The position numbers and the translations under genes are program-made. Source: Spirochaetales bacterium (GTDB lineage: Bacteria > Spirochaetota > Spirochaetia > SZUA-6). Taken from it: 64,000 nt of DNA. The notes under the pieces are model-generated. The model searched no databases. It saw only the letters and a program-made list of their open reading frames with translations, and was not told the origin of the DNA. Below, piece by piece: positions 25,333 to 32,682 of the stretch. How positions within the stretch are numbered: the stretch's first letter is position 1; the number at the start of each line of letters is the position of its first letter. The stretch covers positions 1-64,000 of the forward strand of contig JALUUM010000024.1 of NCBI GenBank assembly GCA_027021365.1. Reading direction: 5' to 3'.

Positions 25333-25716
25333 ATGAAAGGAAAGGAAATTGAAAAGAGAGCAGAAAAAAGAACAGAAGAAAGGTCTGAAAGAAGGTTAAG
25401 ACCCCTCTACAGGGTTCATGAAACAGATGGGAAGGTGATAGTGGAACTCGAAATGCCGGGAGTAACCAAGGACGGGCTCGAGATAAAGATAGAGAACAAC
25501 GAGCTTCACATCCTCGGAAGGCGAGAGCCTGCGACGAAAGAGGGCGAATACCTGATAAAGGAAAGGAGGGAAGGAGATTTCTACAGGGTTTTCACTCTCG
25601 ACAATACGATAGACCAGGACAAGGTGGATGCTTCCTTAAGCAATGGTCTGCTTACAATCACCCTTGGCCTTAAGGAGAGTGAAAAACCGAAGCTGATAAC
25701 GGTGAAAACAGGTTAG
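25333..25716 (+). CDS. Hsp20 small heat-shock protein (second copy)
   Basis: This 127-residue alpha-crystallin protein has a highly charged N-terminus (a Glu/Lys/Arg-rich first 22 residues) in place of the usual hydrophobic N-terminal arm. The domain runs from RPLYRVHETDGKVIVELEMPGV to ASLSNGLLTITLG. It probably forms mixed oligomers with the preceding Hsp20, as paired small heat-shock proteins often do; this is inference. The ribosome site GGAGGTGG overlaps the end of the first gene's spacer. A terminator follows. Confidence 0.93.
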   Translation: MKGKEIEKRAEKRTEERSERRLRPLYRVHETDGKVIVELEMPGVTKDGLEIKIENNELHILGRREPATKEGEYLIKERREGDFYRVFTLDNTIDQDKVDASLSNGLLTITLGLKESEKPKLITVKTG

Positions 25717-25751
25717 TTTAACCTGAAAATGAAATAACGGAAGCGGAAGGA

Positions 25752-25789
25752 AAAAAAGGGTTGCACAGTAAAATGTGTCAACCCTTTTT
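25752..25789 (+). terminator. Intrinsic terminator of the Hsp20 pair
   Basis: AAAAAGGGTTG-CACA (from 25753) pairs with TGTG-T-CAACCCTTTTT (to 25789) with one bulged base and a six-base loop. The T-run forms part of the stem end. Confidence 0.85.
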
Positions 25790-25866
25790 ATTTTCTTGTT
25801 GTAACTGCACACACATTTATTCGACAGATATGTTAACGCCAATCTAAATATTCCGGAGTGTCAAAA

Positions 25867-26592
25867 CTATACCAGCGGTTTCTCCGGGAACTTGATTTTC
25901 TGGCTCTTTTCCAAGAGGTCCTTCGGAACGGGTCTTACCAGTTCGGAACCTACGACCTGCTTGATGTATTCCTTTACCGTTGAATGCCAGTAGTCCTGGT
26001 CTACATAATAAACACGTGCTCCGCCAAGTTCATGCTGGTATTCTGGCCATGGATAGGAGGGCTGTGCCATCCCGAAACCCCATCTCTTCCAGCCGTTGTA
26101 GCTTTCATATGTTGCCCAGTATTCCTGCTGATTTAATACCTCAAATACGTAGTCGCACTTTGCATAGTACATGGCAGCTCCTGCTCTTCCGCCTCTCCTG
26201 AAAGCAAGGGTATGAAGACTGATATTGATCTCCTCGTCTCTCTTTCTTCCATTTGCGAAGGCTGCAAGTTCGCCATCCACAACTCCTACCAGCATGTACG
26301 GGTCTTTCAGCCTGTTTCTGAGCCATCCTAAAATTTCAGCATAAACCCTGACACCTACGATGTCATAGAAGTCGCGATCTATGTCTATAAGCTGCTTTAC
26401 AACCTTAAGAAGTTCGGGGGCTTCGTCCTTTCTGAGTTCTCGAATTACCATTGTGCTTCCGTCTCTCAACTTTACCATTGCAGGCTCGAAAGGGGGAAGC
26501 TGGCTCTTTGGGCCGGAAAGAAGAGGCTCAATCTCCTCTACTTTAAAAGTAATTTGATCCTGTGATACCTTTTCTGGTACTTCTGCTATCAT
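25867..26592 (-). CDS. GNAT-fold N-acetyltransferase-like protein
   Basis: This 241-residue protein contains a GNAT-like core from about residue 45 (MVKLRDGSTMVIRELRKDEAPELLKVV) through a strand and acetyl-CoA loop region (HTLAFRRGGRAGAAMYYAKCDYVFEVL). The loop RRGGRAG fits the R/Q-x-x-G-x-G/A pyrophosphate-binding pattern. The last 70 residues are rich in Tyr and Trp and are unusual for a small-molecule acetyltransferase. The ribosome site AAGGAGG supports the start. It is monocistronic with its own strong promoter. The substrate is unknown. Confidence 0.65.
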   Translation of the reverse strand: MIAEVPEKVSQDQITFKVEEIEPLLSGPKSQLPPFEPAMVKLRDGSTMVIRELRKDEAPELLKVVKQLIDIDRDFYDIVGVRVYAEILGWLRNRLKDPYMLVGVVDGELAAFANGRKRDEEINISLHTLAFRRGGRAGAAMYYAKCDYVFEVLNQQEYWATYESYNGWKRWGFGMAQPSYPWPEYQHELGGARVYYVDQDYWHSTVKEYIKQVVGSELVRPVPKDLLEKSQKIKFPEKPLV

Positions 26593-26635
26593 CGTTAATC
26601 CTCCTTGGATATTTTGTGATTTTTTGAAAAAAGAA

Positions 26636-26664
26636 ATACTATTATTTTAGGTATTTTTTGTCAA
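26636..26664 (-). promoter_or_regulatory. Promoter of the GNAT gene
   Basis: On the minus strand a perfect TTGACA (26664-26659), a 17-base spacer and TAGTAT (26641-26636) precede the ATG at 26592 by 43 bases. Confidence 0.7.
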
Positions 26665-26716
26665 CTTATATTTTGAATAAATTTTTAAGATTATTTTGGT
26701 ATGAGCTTGCACGATA

Positions 26717-26745
26717 TTGACATTATATAGCCTTTAAACTATTCT
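26717..26745 (+). promoter_or_regulatory. Promoter of the ABC importer genes
   Basis: A perfect TTGACA (26717-26722), a 17-base spacer and TATTCT (26740-26745) lie 33 bases before the solute-binding protein start. An AAAGGAGG ribosome site follows. Confidence 0.75.
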
Positions 26746-26778
26746 AATTGCTAATAAAAAAAACAAAAGGAGGAAGAA

Positions 26779-28341
26779 ATGAAACGTTTCTTCACGCTAC
26801 TGTTATTGCTTTTCGTTCTTATCGGTTTCACCTATGCAACCGGTACGAAGGAAGAAGCTGTGCAGACACTGGTCTATGGTACCACGGAAAAGGTAACCGA
26901 TTTAGACCCGGCCAGTGCTTACGATTTCCATACATGGGAAATCTTTCAGAACATCTATCAAGGGCTTTTGAGTTATCCGCCCGGTGAGACAAACATAGTA
27001 CCGGGCTTAGCTGAGAGCTATTCTGCAAATGCCGCAAGCGATCAGTTTACCTTCAAACTGAGAAAGGGGCTTAAGTTTACAGACGGAACTCCCTTTAAAG
27101 CCCAGGCTGTCAAGTGGTCGATAGACCGTGTAATGGCATTAGGCGGCGATCCTTCATGGCTAGTTACGGATTTCGTAAAATCCGTGGATGTGCTTGATGA
27201 CTACACGGTAAGATTCAACCTTAAAGGGCCCATTGCGTACTTTCCCGCACTTGCAGCGACCGTTCCGTACTTTCCTGTAAACCCAAATGTATATCCCAAG
27301 GATAAGATTGTACGTGATCCTTCCGAGTTAAAGGGTGGAGCGCTTGTAGGATTAGGCCCGTACAAGGTTGTTTCCTTCAAGAGGGATGAAGAGGTTGTAC
27401 TGGAGGCAAATCCCGATTACTACGGTGCACAGCCAAAGATTCCAAGAATAGTTATCAGGTACTTTGCAGATGCAACAACCATGAGGCTTGCACTCGAAAA
27501 GGGTGAGATAGACCTTGCCTACAAGACACTTAACCCCTCAGATATAGCAGACCTTTCAAAGAATCCCAATTTCAATACTTACAAGTTGAGCGGTCCGTAT
27601 ATTAGATACATCTGTTTTGAAACATCAGAGAGTGTATTCAAGGACAAGAGGTTAAGACAGGCTATCGGTGCTTTAATCAACAGGCCGGAGATTATAGAAA
27701 AGGTATTTCTTAATCAGAATGAACCCCTCTACTCTATGGTTCCAAAGGGTATGATATACCATACCGATGATTTCAAGACTACACTCGGAGATGGCAATGT
27801 AGCCCTGGCAAACAAGCTTCTAAAGGAAGCAGGTTACTCTGAATCTAATCCACTAAAGTTTGATCTCTGGTATACTCCTTCCCACTACGGTGATACCGAA
27901 GTTAATATGGCAGAGGTTATGAAGGCCCAGTTTGAGAAATCCCCCCTTGTAAAGGTGAATATCAAGTCTGCAGAATGGGCAACATACAAGGAACAGTGGA
28001 AGGCAAAACAGATGCCTGCTTACCTGTTGGGTTGGTATCCGGACTATATCGATCCGGACAACTACACTGCAGCTTTTGCAGGAACAACCGGTTCAAAGGG
28101 TATGGGCATCAACTTTTCGGATCCTGAATGGGATGCTCTCTTTAAAAAGGAGCAGACCAATACCGATCCGAAGGTTAGGGAAGAGGTTTTCAAGAAGATT
28201 CAGAAGATGTGGACAGATGAGTGTCCCACTGTACCTATCTTCCAGGGTAACCTCTATGTATTTACAAAGAAAAATGTAAAGGGTGTAAAGATAGGCCCAA
28301 CCCTTATATTCAACTACAATTCATTGTACTTTGAAAAATAG
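26779..28341 (+). CDS. Peptide/nickel-type ABC transporter, extracellular solute-binding protein (family 5)
   Basis: This 520-residue substrate-binding protein belongs to the SBP_bac_5 (DppA/OppA/NikA) family. It has a signal peptide, with cleavage probably at TYA-TGTKEEA. The lipidation cysteine usual in this family is missing, so it may be free in the periplasm. Family landmarks are VPGLAESY with KLRKGLKFTDGTPFKAQAVKWSIDRV and later LDLWYTP-type segments. Four transporter genes follow on the same strand. The ligand could be a di- or oligopeptide, nickel or a sugar oligomer; sequence alone does not decide. A hairpin after the gene would make this component more abundant than the permeases. 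Confidence 0.9.
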   Translation: MKRFFTLLLLLFVLIGFTYATGTKEEAVQTLVYGTTEKVTDLDPASAYDFHTWEIFQNIYQGLLSYPPGETNIVPGLAESYSANAASDQFTFKLRKGLKFTDGTPFKAQAVKWSIDRVMALGGDPSWLVTDFVKSVDVLDDYTVRFNLKGPIAYFPALAATVPYFPVNPNVYPKDKIVRDPSELKGGALVGLGPYKVVSFKRDEEVVLEANPDYYGAQPKIPRIVIRYFADATTMRLALEKGEIDLAYKTLNPSDIADLSKNPNFNTYKLSGPYIRYICFETSESVFKDKRLRQAIGALINRPEIIEKVFLNQNEPLYSMVPKGMIYHTDDFKTTLGDGNVALANKLLKEAGYSESNPLKFDLWYTPSHYGDTEVNMAEVMKAQFEKSPLVKVNIKSAEWATYKEQWKAKQMPAYLLGWYPDYIDPDNYTAAFAGTTGSKGMGINFSDPEWDALFKKEQTNTDPKVREEVFKKIQKMWTDECPTVPIFQGNLYVFTKKNVKGVKIGPTLIFNYNSLYFEK

Positions 28342-28366
28342 CTAATGCTATATCAGTAAAAAGAAT

Positions 28367-28408
28367 GATTGCCCGGATGAATCTCATTCGGGCAATCTTT
28401 ATTGTTAT
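28367..28408 (+). terminator. Partial terminator between binding protein and permease genes
   Basis: A 14-base stem with one mismatch, 28367-28380 with 28384-28397, and a three-base loop is followed by a T-rich run (tttattgttat). Such hairpins usually cut expression of the downstream permease genes relative to the binding protein. Confidence 0.75.
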
Positions 28409-28425
28409 CTTTATTGTAAAATAAT

Positions 28426-29442
28426 ATGAAGAATCTCCTAAGGTACATAATAACAAGAATATTTCTCACTATTCCCATGCTGTTCTTTCTGCTTACCCTT
28501 GTTTTCATTATCCTAAGGATAATGCCAGGCGACCCGGTTTCTGCAATGCTTGGGGCTCATGCCCCTGAATCTGTAATAGAGCAGAAGAAGGAGGAGCTGG
28601 GCTTGAACAAGCCGATAGGTGCTCAGTATATAGATTACCTCAATCAGCTTATTCATTTTGACCTCGGTGATTCGATGATTTTCAAGCAGAAGGTAATAGT
28701 TCCCATAAAGGAGAAGCTTCCGGCTACCGTTGAACTTACCGTTTTCGGTATGCTCTTTACACTTGTCTTTGGGGTCTTCCTGGGTGCCTATGCAGCAAGC
28801 AAGCGGAGAACGGGAAGGGATTTTTCCATAAGGCTGTATGCCAATGTCGTTTACTGTATACCAGTCTACTGGATGGGGCTCATGCTGCAGCTCGTTTTCG
28901 GCGTGTGGCTGGGCTGGCTTCCGATATCGGGAAGAGTCAGCCCAAGGATACTTGTTTCCACCTTTGAGAATACGGGTTTCTATACGATAGACACCCTCTT
29001 AAGCGGAGATCTTCATGCTTTCATAGATGTAATGATTCACCTGATACTTCCCTCCGTCACGCTTGGAATCGTTCTTTCGGGGATTTTCGTAAGGCTCACA
29101 AGGGCAAACATGCTTGATGTCCTTAGAAGTGAGTATATCCTTGCAGCGAGGGCAAGGGGAATCCCCGAGAGAAGGGTTGTTTACAAGCACGCACTCAAAA
29201 ATGCCTTTATCCCGATCCTTACAATGATGGGGCTTCAGTTTGCCCTTCTTCTTGCCGGGGCAATCCTTACCGAGATGACCTTTTCCTGGCCCGGCATGGG
29301 AAGGCTTCTCATGGAAAGAATCTATCTGCGGGATTATCCGACAATACAGGGTGTAATAGTTGTGTTTGCGCTCTTTGTAAGCCTTGTTTCACTGCTGGTA
29401 GATATCATATATGCAATTATCGATCCGAGGGTTAAATATTGA
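28426..29442 (+). CDS. ABC transporter permease, DppB/OppB family
   Basis: This 338-residue permease has six membrane helices and the EAA coupling loop, ILAARARGIPERRVVYKHALKNAFIPI, at about residues 242-268. Its N-terminus (YIITRIFLTIPMLFFLLTLVFIILRIMPGDPV) is typical for DppB. It pairs with the next gene as the heterodimeric membrane channel of the importer. No clear ribosome-binding site precedes the ATG, which is unusual for this window. A TAAAAT box ends 3 bases before it, which is too close for a leaderless start. Expression may depend on read-through from the binding-protein gene. Confidence 0.92.
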   Translation: MKNLLRYIITRIFLTIPMLFFLLTLVFIILRIMPGDPVSAMLGAHAPESVIEQKKEELGLNKPIGAQYIDYLNQLIHFDLGDSMIFKQKVIVPIKEKLPATVELTVFGMLFTLVFGVFLGAYAASKRRTGRDFSIRLYANVVYCIPVYWMGLMLQLVFGVWLGWLPISGRVSPRILVSTFENTGFYTIDTLLSGDLHAFIDVMIHLILPSVTLGIVLSGIFVRLTRANMLDVLRSEYILAARARGIPERRVVYKHALKNAFIPILTMMGLQFALLLAGAILTEMTFSWPGMGRLLMERIYLRDYPTIQGVIVVFALFVSLVSLLVDIIYAIIDPRVKY

Positions 29443-30356
29443 GGAAGGAAATGGAAAATAGTACAGAGGCTTCAAAATACTCGCTATCTTCGAGGGTGGG
29501 AAGAATCTTCAAATGGTTCATAACTGCCAATAAGAAGTATGGTGCAGAGTGGTGGATACTTATAGCCGGCGCACTTATAATTCTATTCGTTACCTACATG
29601 GCACTTTTCCCACAGACACTTGCACCCTACAGTCCCCTCGACCAGAATACAGGGCCTCAACTTATGCCACCGGGCCCTGGACATCCCATGGGCACTGATA
29701 ACTTAAGCAGGGATATACTCTCCAGAATGATATATGGCTCGCGGACCATCCTCGGTGTAGCCTTTGCAGCAGCCCTGCTTTCATCGATAATCGGTATTCC
29801 CCTCGGGTTGATATCGGGATTCATCGGCGGCATAATAGACAGGATTCTCTCCCTTATAATGGACTCGGTATACTCGTTTCCCGGCTTAATACTCGCCATT
29901 GCCTTTGCTGCAATGCTCGGCCCCGGGGTGGTAAATATCACCCTTGCCGTTGCCGTTGTTTACGTTCCCACATACTTCAGGCTGGTAAGGGGGCAGACAT
30001 TGAGCATTAAGGAGGAGCTGTACGTAGAGGCTGCAAGGGCAATTGGTGCAAGGAGGTCCGTGATACTGGGAAAGTACATCTTTCCCAATGTCATTGCCAC
30101 GGTTGTCGTTGTCTTTTCCTTGAATATCGCGGATGCAATAATGACAGAAGCAGCGCTCTCCTACATCGGGCTGGGGCTTCCTGCAGGGATTCCCGACTGG
30201 GGGATGGACCTCTCCATGGGAAAGAAGTTCCTGCCATCCGGGACATGGTGGATGATAACATTTCCCGGATTGATGATAATGATACTGGCTCTCGGTTTTA
30301 CGATGCTCGGTGAGGGGCTTTCCGAGATACTGAATCCGAGGTTACTGGAGCGATAG
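29439..30356 (+). CDS. ABC transporter permease, DppC/OppC family
   Basis: This 305-residue permease has the DppC layout: a long N-terminal segment with one helix, then HPMGTDNLSRDILSRMIYGSRTIL, and the EAA loop YVEAARAIGARRSVILGKYIFPN. The TTG start at 29439 overlaps the preceding stop (TTGA), but an ATG at 29451 behind AGGAAGG is an alternative. It forms the membrane pore with the DppB-like protein. Length and motifs are normal. Confidence 0.92.
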   Translation: MRKEMENSTEASKYSLSSRVGRIFKWFITANKKYGAEWWILIAGALIILFVTYMALFPQTLAPYSPLDQNTGPQLMPPGPGHPMGTDNLSRDILSRMIYGSRTILGVAFAAALLSSIIGIPLGLISGFIGGIIDRILSLIMDSVYSFPGLILAIAFAAMLGPGVVNITLAVAVVYVPTYFRLVRGQTLSIKEELYVEAARAIGARRSVILGKYIFPNVIATVVVVFSLNIADAIMTEAALSYIGLGLPAGIPDWGMDLSMGKKFLPSGTWWMITFPGLMIMILALGFTMLGEGLSEILNPRLLER

Positions 30357-30357
30357 G

Positions 30358-31320
30358 TTGAAAGAGACGATTCTTGAACTGAAGAATGTACATATCCATT
30401 ACCCCATAAGCATAGGCACCGTTCGGGCCGTGGAAGACGTGAGCTTTTCACTGTACAAAGGTGAGGCCCTTGGCCTTGTAGGAGAGTCGGGGTGTGGAAA
30501 ATCAACCCTGGGTCTCTCATTCTTAAAGCTCATAAGGCCTCCCGGTAGGGTAGAGAAGGGCGAGATACTCTACAAGGGCAGGGATCTTCTTAAGATGTCA
30601 GAGGGAGAGGTGAGAAGGCTGAGGGGCCAGGATATTGCGATGGTCTTTCAGAATCCCCTTACATCCCTCGACCCACTTTTTAAGATAAGGGACCAGTTCC
30701 TTGAAACCATAAAGTACCATCGTGGGGATATCCCCAGGGATGAAGCCATTAAGATGATAGAGGATATCCTTGAAAAGCTTGGAATCGAAAGGAAGAGGAT
30801 GAACGAGTATCCCCATCAGCTCTCCGGCGGCATGAGACAGAGGATAATGATTGGCCTCGGCCTTATAATGGACCCGGATATACTAATAGCTGACGAACCG
30901 ACTACCTCCCTCGATGTAATAGTTGAAGCCGGGTTTATTGATCTTTTAAACCGCCTAAGAAAGAAGTTTAATCTAACCATTGTGCTCATTACCCACAACC
31001 TTGGCCTTGTTGCCGAGATTGCAGACAGGGTTGTCGTTATGTATGGCGGAAGGGTGATGGAGATAGCATCTTCGGAAGATATATTTGGCAATCCGCTTCA
31101 TCCGTATACCAAGGGGCTTATAAACTGCATACCTAATATAGAACTGGAGCAGGAGAAGCTGGTAACGATGCCTGGTAATCCGCCCGACCTTGTAAACCCG
31201 CCCAGGGGGTGCAGGTTCGAACCGCGCTGTCCCGTTGCAATGGAAATCTGCAGGGAAAAGACGCCGGATCTAATTGATTACGAGGGCAGAAAAATTGCCT
31301 GCTGGCTTTACAGAGGATAG
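30358..31320 (+). CDS. ABC transporter ATPase, DppD/OppD family
   Basis: This 320-residue ATPase has Walker A GESGCGKST, signature LSGGMRQR, Walker B ILIADEPT and the switch histidine in LITHNLGLVAE. The C-terminal oligopeptide-transporter extension ends PPRGCRFEPRCPVAMEIC; its cysteines bind an iron-sulfur cluster in some relatives. The start is TTG one base after the permease stop, so translation is coupled. It heterodimerises with the next ATPase to power import. Confidence 0.95.
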   Translation: MKETILELKNVHIHYPISIGTVRAVEDVSFSLYKGEALGLVGESGCGKSTLGLSFLKLIRPPGRVEKGEILYKGRDLLKMSEGEVRRLRGQDIAMVFQNPLTSLDPLFKIRDQFLETIKYHRGDIPRDEAIKMIEDILEKLGIERKRMNEYPHQLSGGMRQRIMIGLGLIMDPDILIADEPTTSLDVIVEAGFIDLLNRLRKKFNLTIVLITHNLGLVAEIADRVVVMYGGRVMEIASSEDIFGNPLHPYTKGLINCIPNIELEQEKLVTMPGNPPDLVNPPRGCRFEPRCPVAMEICREKTPDLIDYEGRKIACWLYRG

Positions 31321-31323
31321 GTA

Positions 31324-32319
31324 ATGTCTGAAAAGATATCTGACATGATAAAGGTAAGAAACCTTACAAAGAATTTCCCGGTACAGAAGAATCTGATAGA
31401 CCTGCTCCTAGCGGGGAGCAAGAGAAGCTATGTGCATGCTGTCGATGATATTTCGTTTTCTATAGAGAAGGGCGAGGTTTTAGGCCTTGCAGGTGAGAGC
31501 GGCTCGGGAAAGTCCACTACGGGAAGGCTGCTTCTCCGCCTTATTGAACCGACTAAAGGAAGCATTCTCTATAAGGATACCGACATTGCAACGATTCCAA
31601 GGAAAGAAATGGAAGCCCTCCGTGCAAAGATTCAGATAGTATTTCAGGACCCGAACTCGTCACTAAGTCCAAGGATGAGTGTGGGCGAGGCGATAGAGCA
31701 CCCGTTAAAGATTCACAAGATGGGTGACAGGAACGAGAGGCGCGAAAGGGTGCTTAACCTTATGGAAAAGATAGGCCTTACTCCGGCTTCCTTCCTCTAC
31801 AGAAAGTATCCGCACCAGCTTTCAGGCGGCCAGAGCCAGAGGGTGGTGCTTGCAAGGGCTCTGATTACAAACCCTGATTTTCTTGTTGCAGACGAGCCTA
31901 TTGCAATGGCTGATGTCTCAGTTAGGGCTTTAATACTGGAACTTATGAAGAAGCTTCGTGAGGAATTCGATCTTACCTACCTCTTTATAACCCACGACCT
32001 TGCAACGGCAAAGTACCTCTGCGACAGGGTTGCAATAATGTATCTTGGAAGGATAGTGGAGCTTGGAACAAAGAAGGAGCTTTTTTCCAAGCCGCACCAT
32101 CCCTATACCAGGGCCCTCCTGCAGGCTGTCCCTGTTCCCGACCCCAAGAGGAAGAGGACTGCAGAGATACCGAGGGGAGAGATACCAAGTGCCATTAATC
32201 CACCATCCGGCTGCCACTTCCACCCCAGGTGCCAGTATGCGACAAAGCGCTGTAGCATCGAAAGACCAAAGCTGAGGGAAATTTCTCCCGGTCACTACTC
32301 CGCCTGTTTTTTGGATTAG
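31324..32319 (+). CDS. ABC transporter ATPase, DppF/OppF family
   Basis: This 331-residue ATPase has Walker A GESGSGKST, signature LSGGQSQR, Walker B FLVADEPI and switch FITHDLATAKY. The Walker B tail reads ADEPIAMADVS, where ADEPVSALDVS is usual, a mild deviation also seen in some spirochaete and Thermotoga relatives. The C-terminal cysteine-rich extension, PPSGCHFHPRCQYATKRC, is intact. It starts 3 bases after the DppD-like gene and ends the transporter operon. Confidence 0.95.
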   Translation: MSEKISDMIKVRNLTKNFPVQKNLIDLLLAGSKRSYVHAVDDISFSIEKGEVLGLAGESGSGKSTTGRLLLRLIEPTKGSILYKDTDIATIPRKEMEALRAKIQIVFQDPNSSLSPRMSVGEAIEHPLKIHKMGDRNERRERVLNLMEKIGLTPASFLYRKYPHQLSGGQSQRVVLARALITNPDFLVADEPIAMADVSVRALILELMKKLREEFDLTYLFITHDLATAKYLCDRVAIMYLGRIVELGTKKELFSKPHHPYTRALLQAVPVPDPKRKRTAEIPRGEIPSAINPPSGCHFHPRCQYATKRCSIERPKLREISPGHYSACFLD

Positions 32320-32543
32320 AATCTTACCTCTATTTCGTTGCATTAGTTTTTCTTTTTAGGCATACTTTTATTAACGTACGGTGAATTGATATCTGTATAT
32401 CCTGTCTCTGAGAAAGATTATTCAACGGTTAATAGTCCATTGCTTATAAATGTGAGAAGAGAAGGAATCCCCGCATGAAAGAAATAGGATCAAGATTCAT
32501 AATTATATTATTAGTCTAGTCTATGGTTATCAATGTCACTCCT

Positions 32544-32581
32544 TTAAAAAAAATTCTTTTCGGGTTAAAAAAAGTTCTTTT
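32544..32581 (+). repeat. Direct repeat pair, 21-base period, upstream of the LVIVD gene
   Basis: TTAAAAAAAATTCTTTT (32544-32560) recurs with one change as TTAAAAAAAGTTCTTTT (32565-32581). The period of 21 bases equals two helical turns, and the pair lies just upstream of the TATAAT at 32610. This makes a regulator-binding site plausible. Confidence 0.65.
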
Positions 32582-32609
32582 ACCGACAATTCTCAGCTTT
32601 CAGGTAAGG

Positions 32610-32615
32610 TATAAT
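32610..32615 (+). promoter_or_regulatory. TATAAT -10 box of the first LVIVD gene
   Basis: A perfect TATAAT, with no convincing -35 box at the right distance, suggests an activator-dependent promoter. The direct repeat above ends 28 bases upstream. Confidence 0.45.
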
Positions 32616-32682
32616 TATTAATGTGATATAAGTTCTTCTCCTTTGATGAAGCCCTATAACTTCAACACGAGGGGGTGTATTA

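Larger units (their letters stand above)
32320..32682. other. 363-base AT-rich intergenic region before the first LVIVD gene
   Basis: No gene is supported here. It holds a 21-base-spaced direct repeat (listed separately), a TATAAT -10 box at 32610-32615 without a good -35 box, and a GAGGGGG ribosome site near 32669 for the LVIVD lipoprotein. No terminator for the ABC transporter operon is obvious. Confidence 0.6.
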
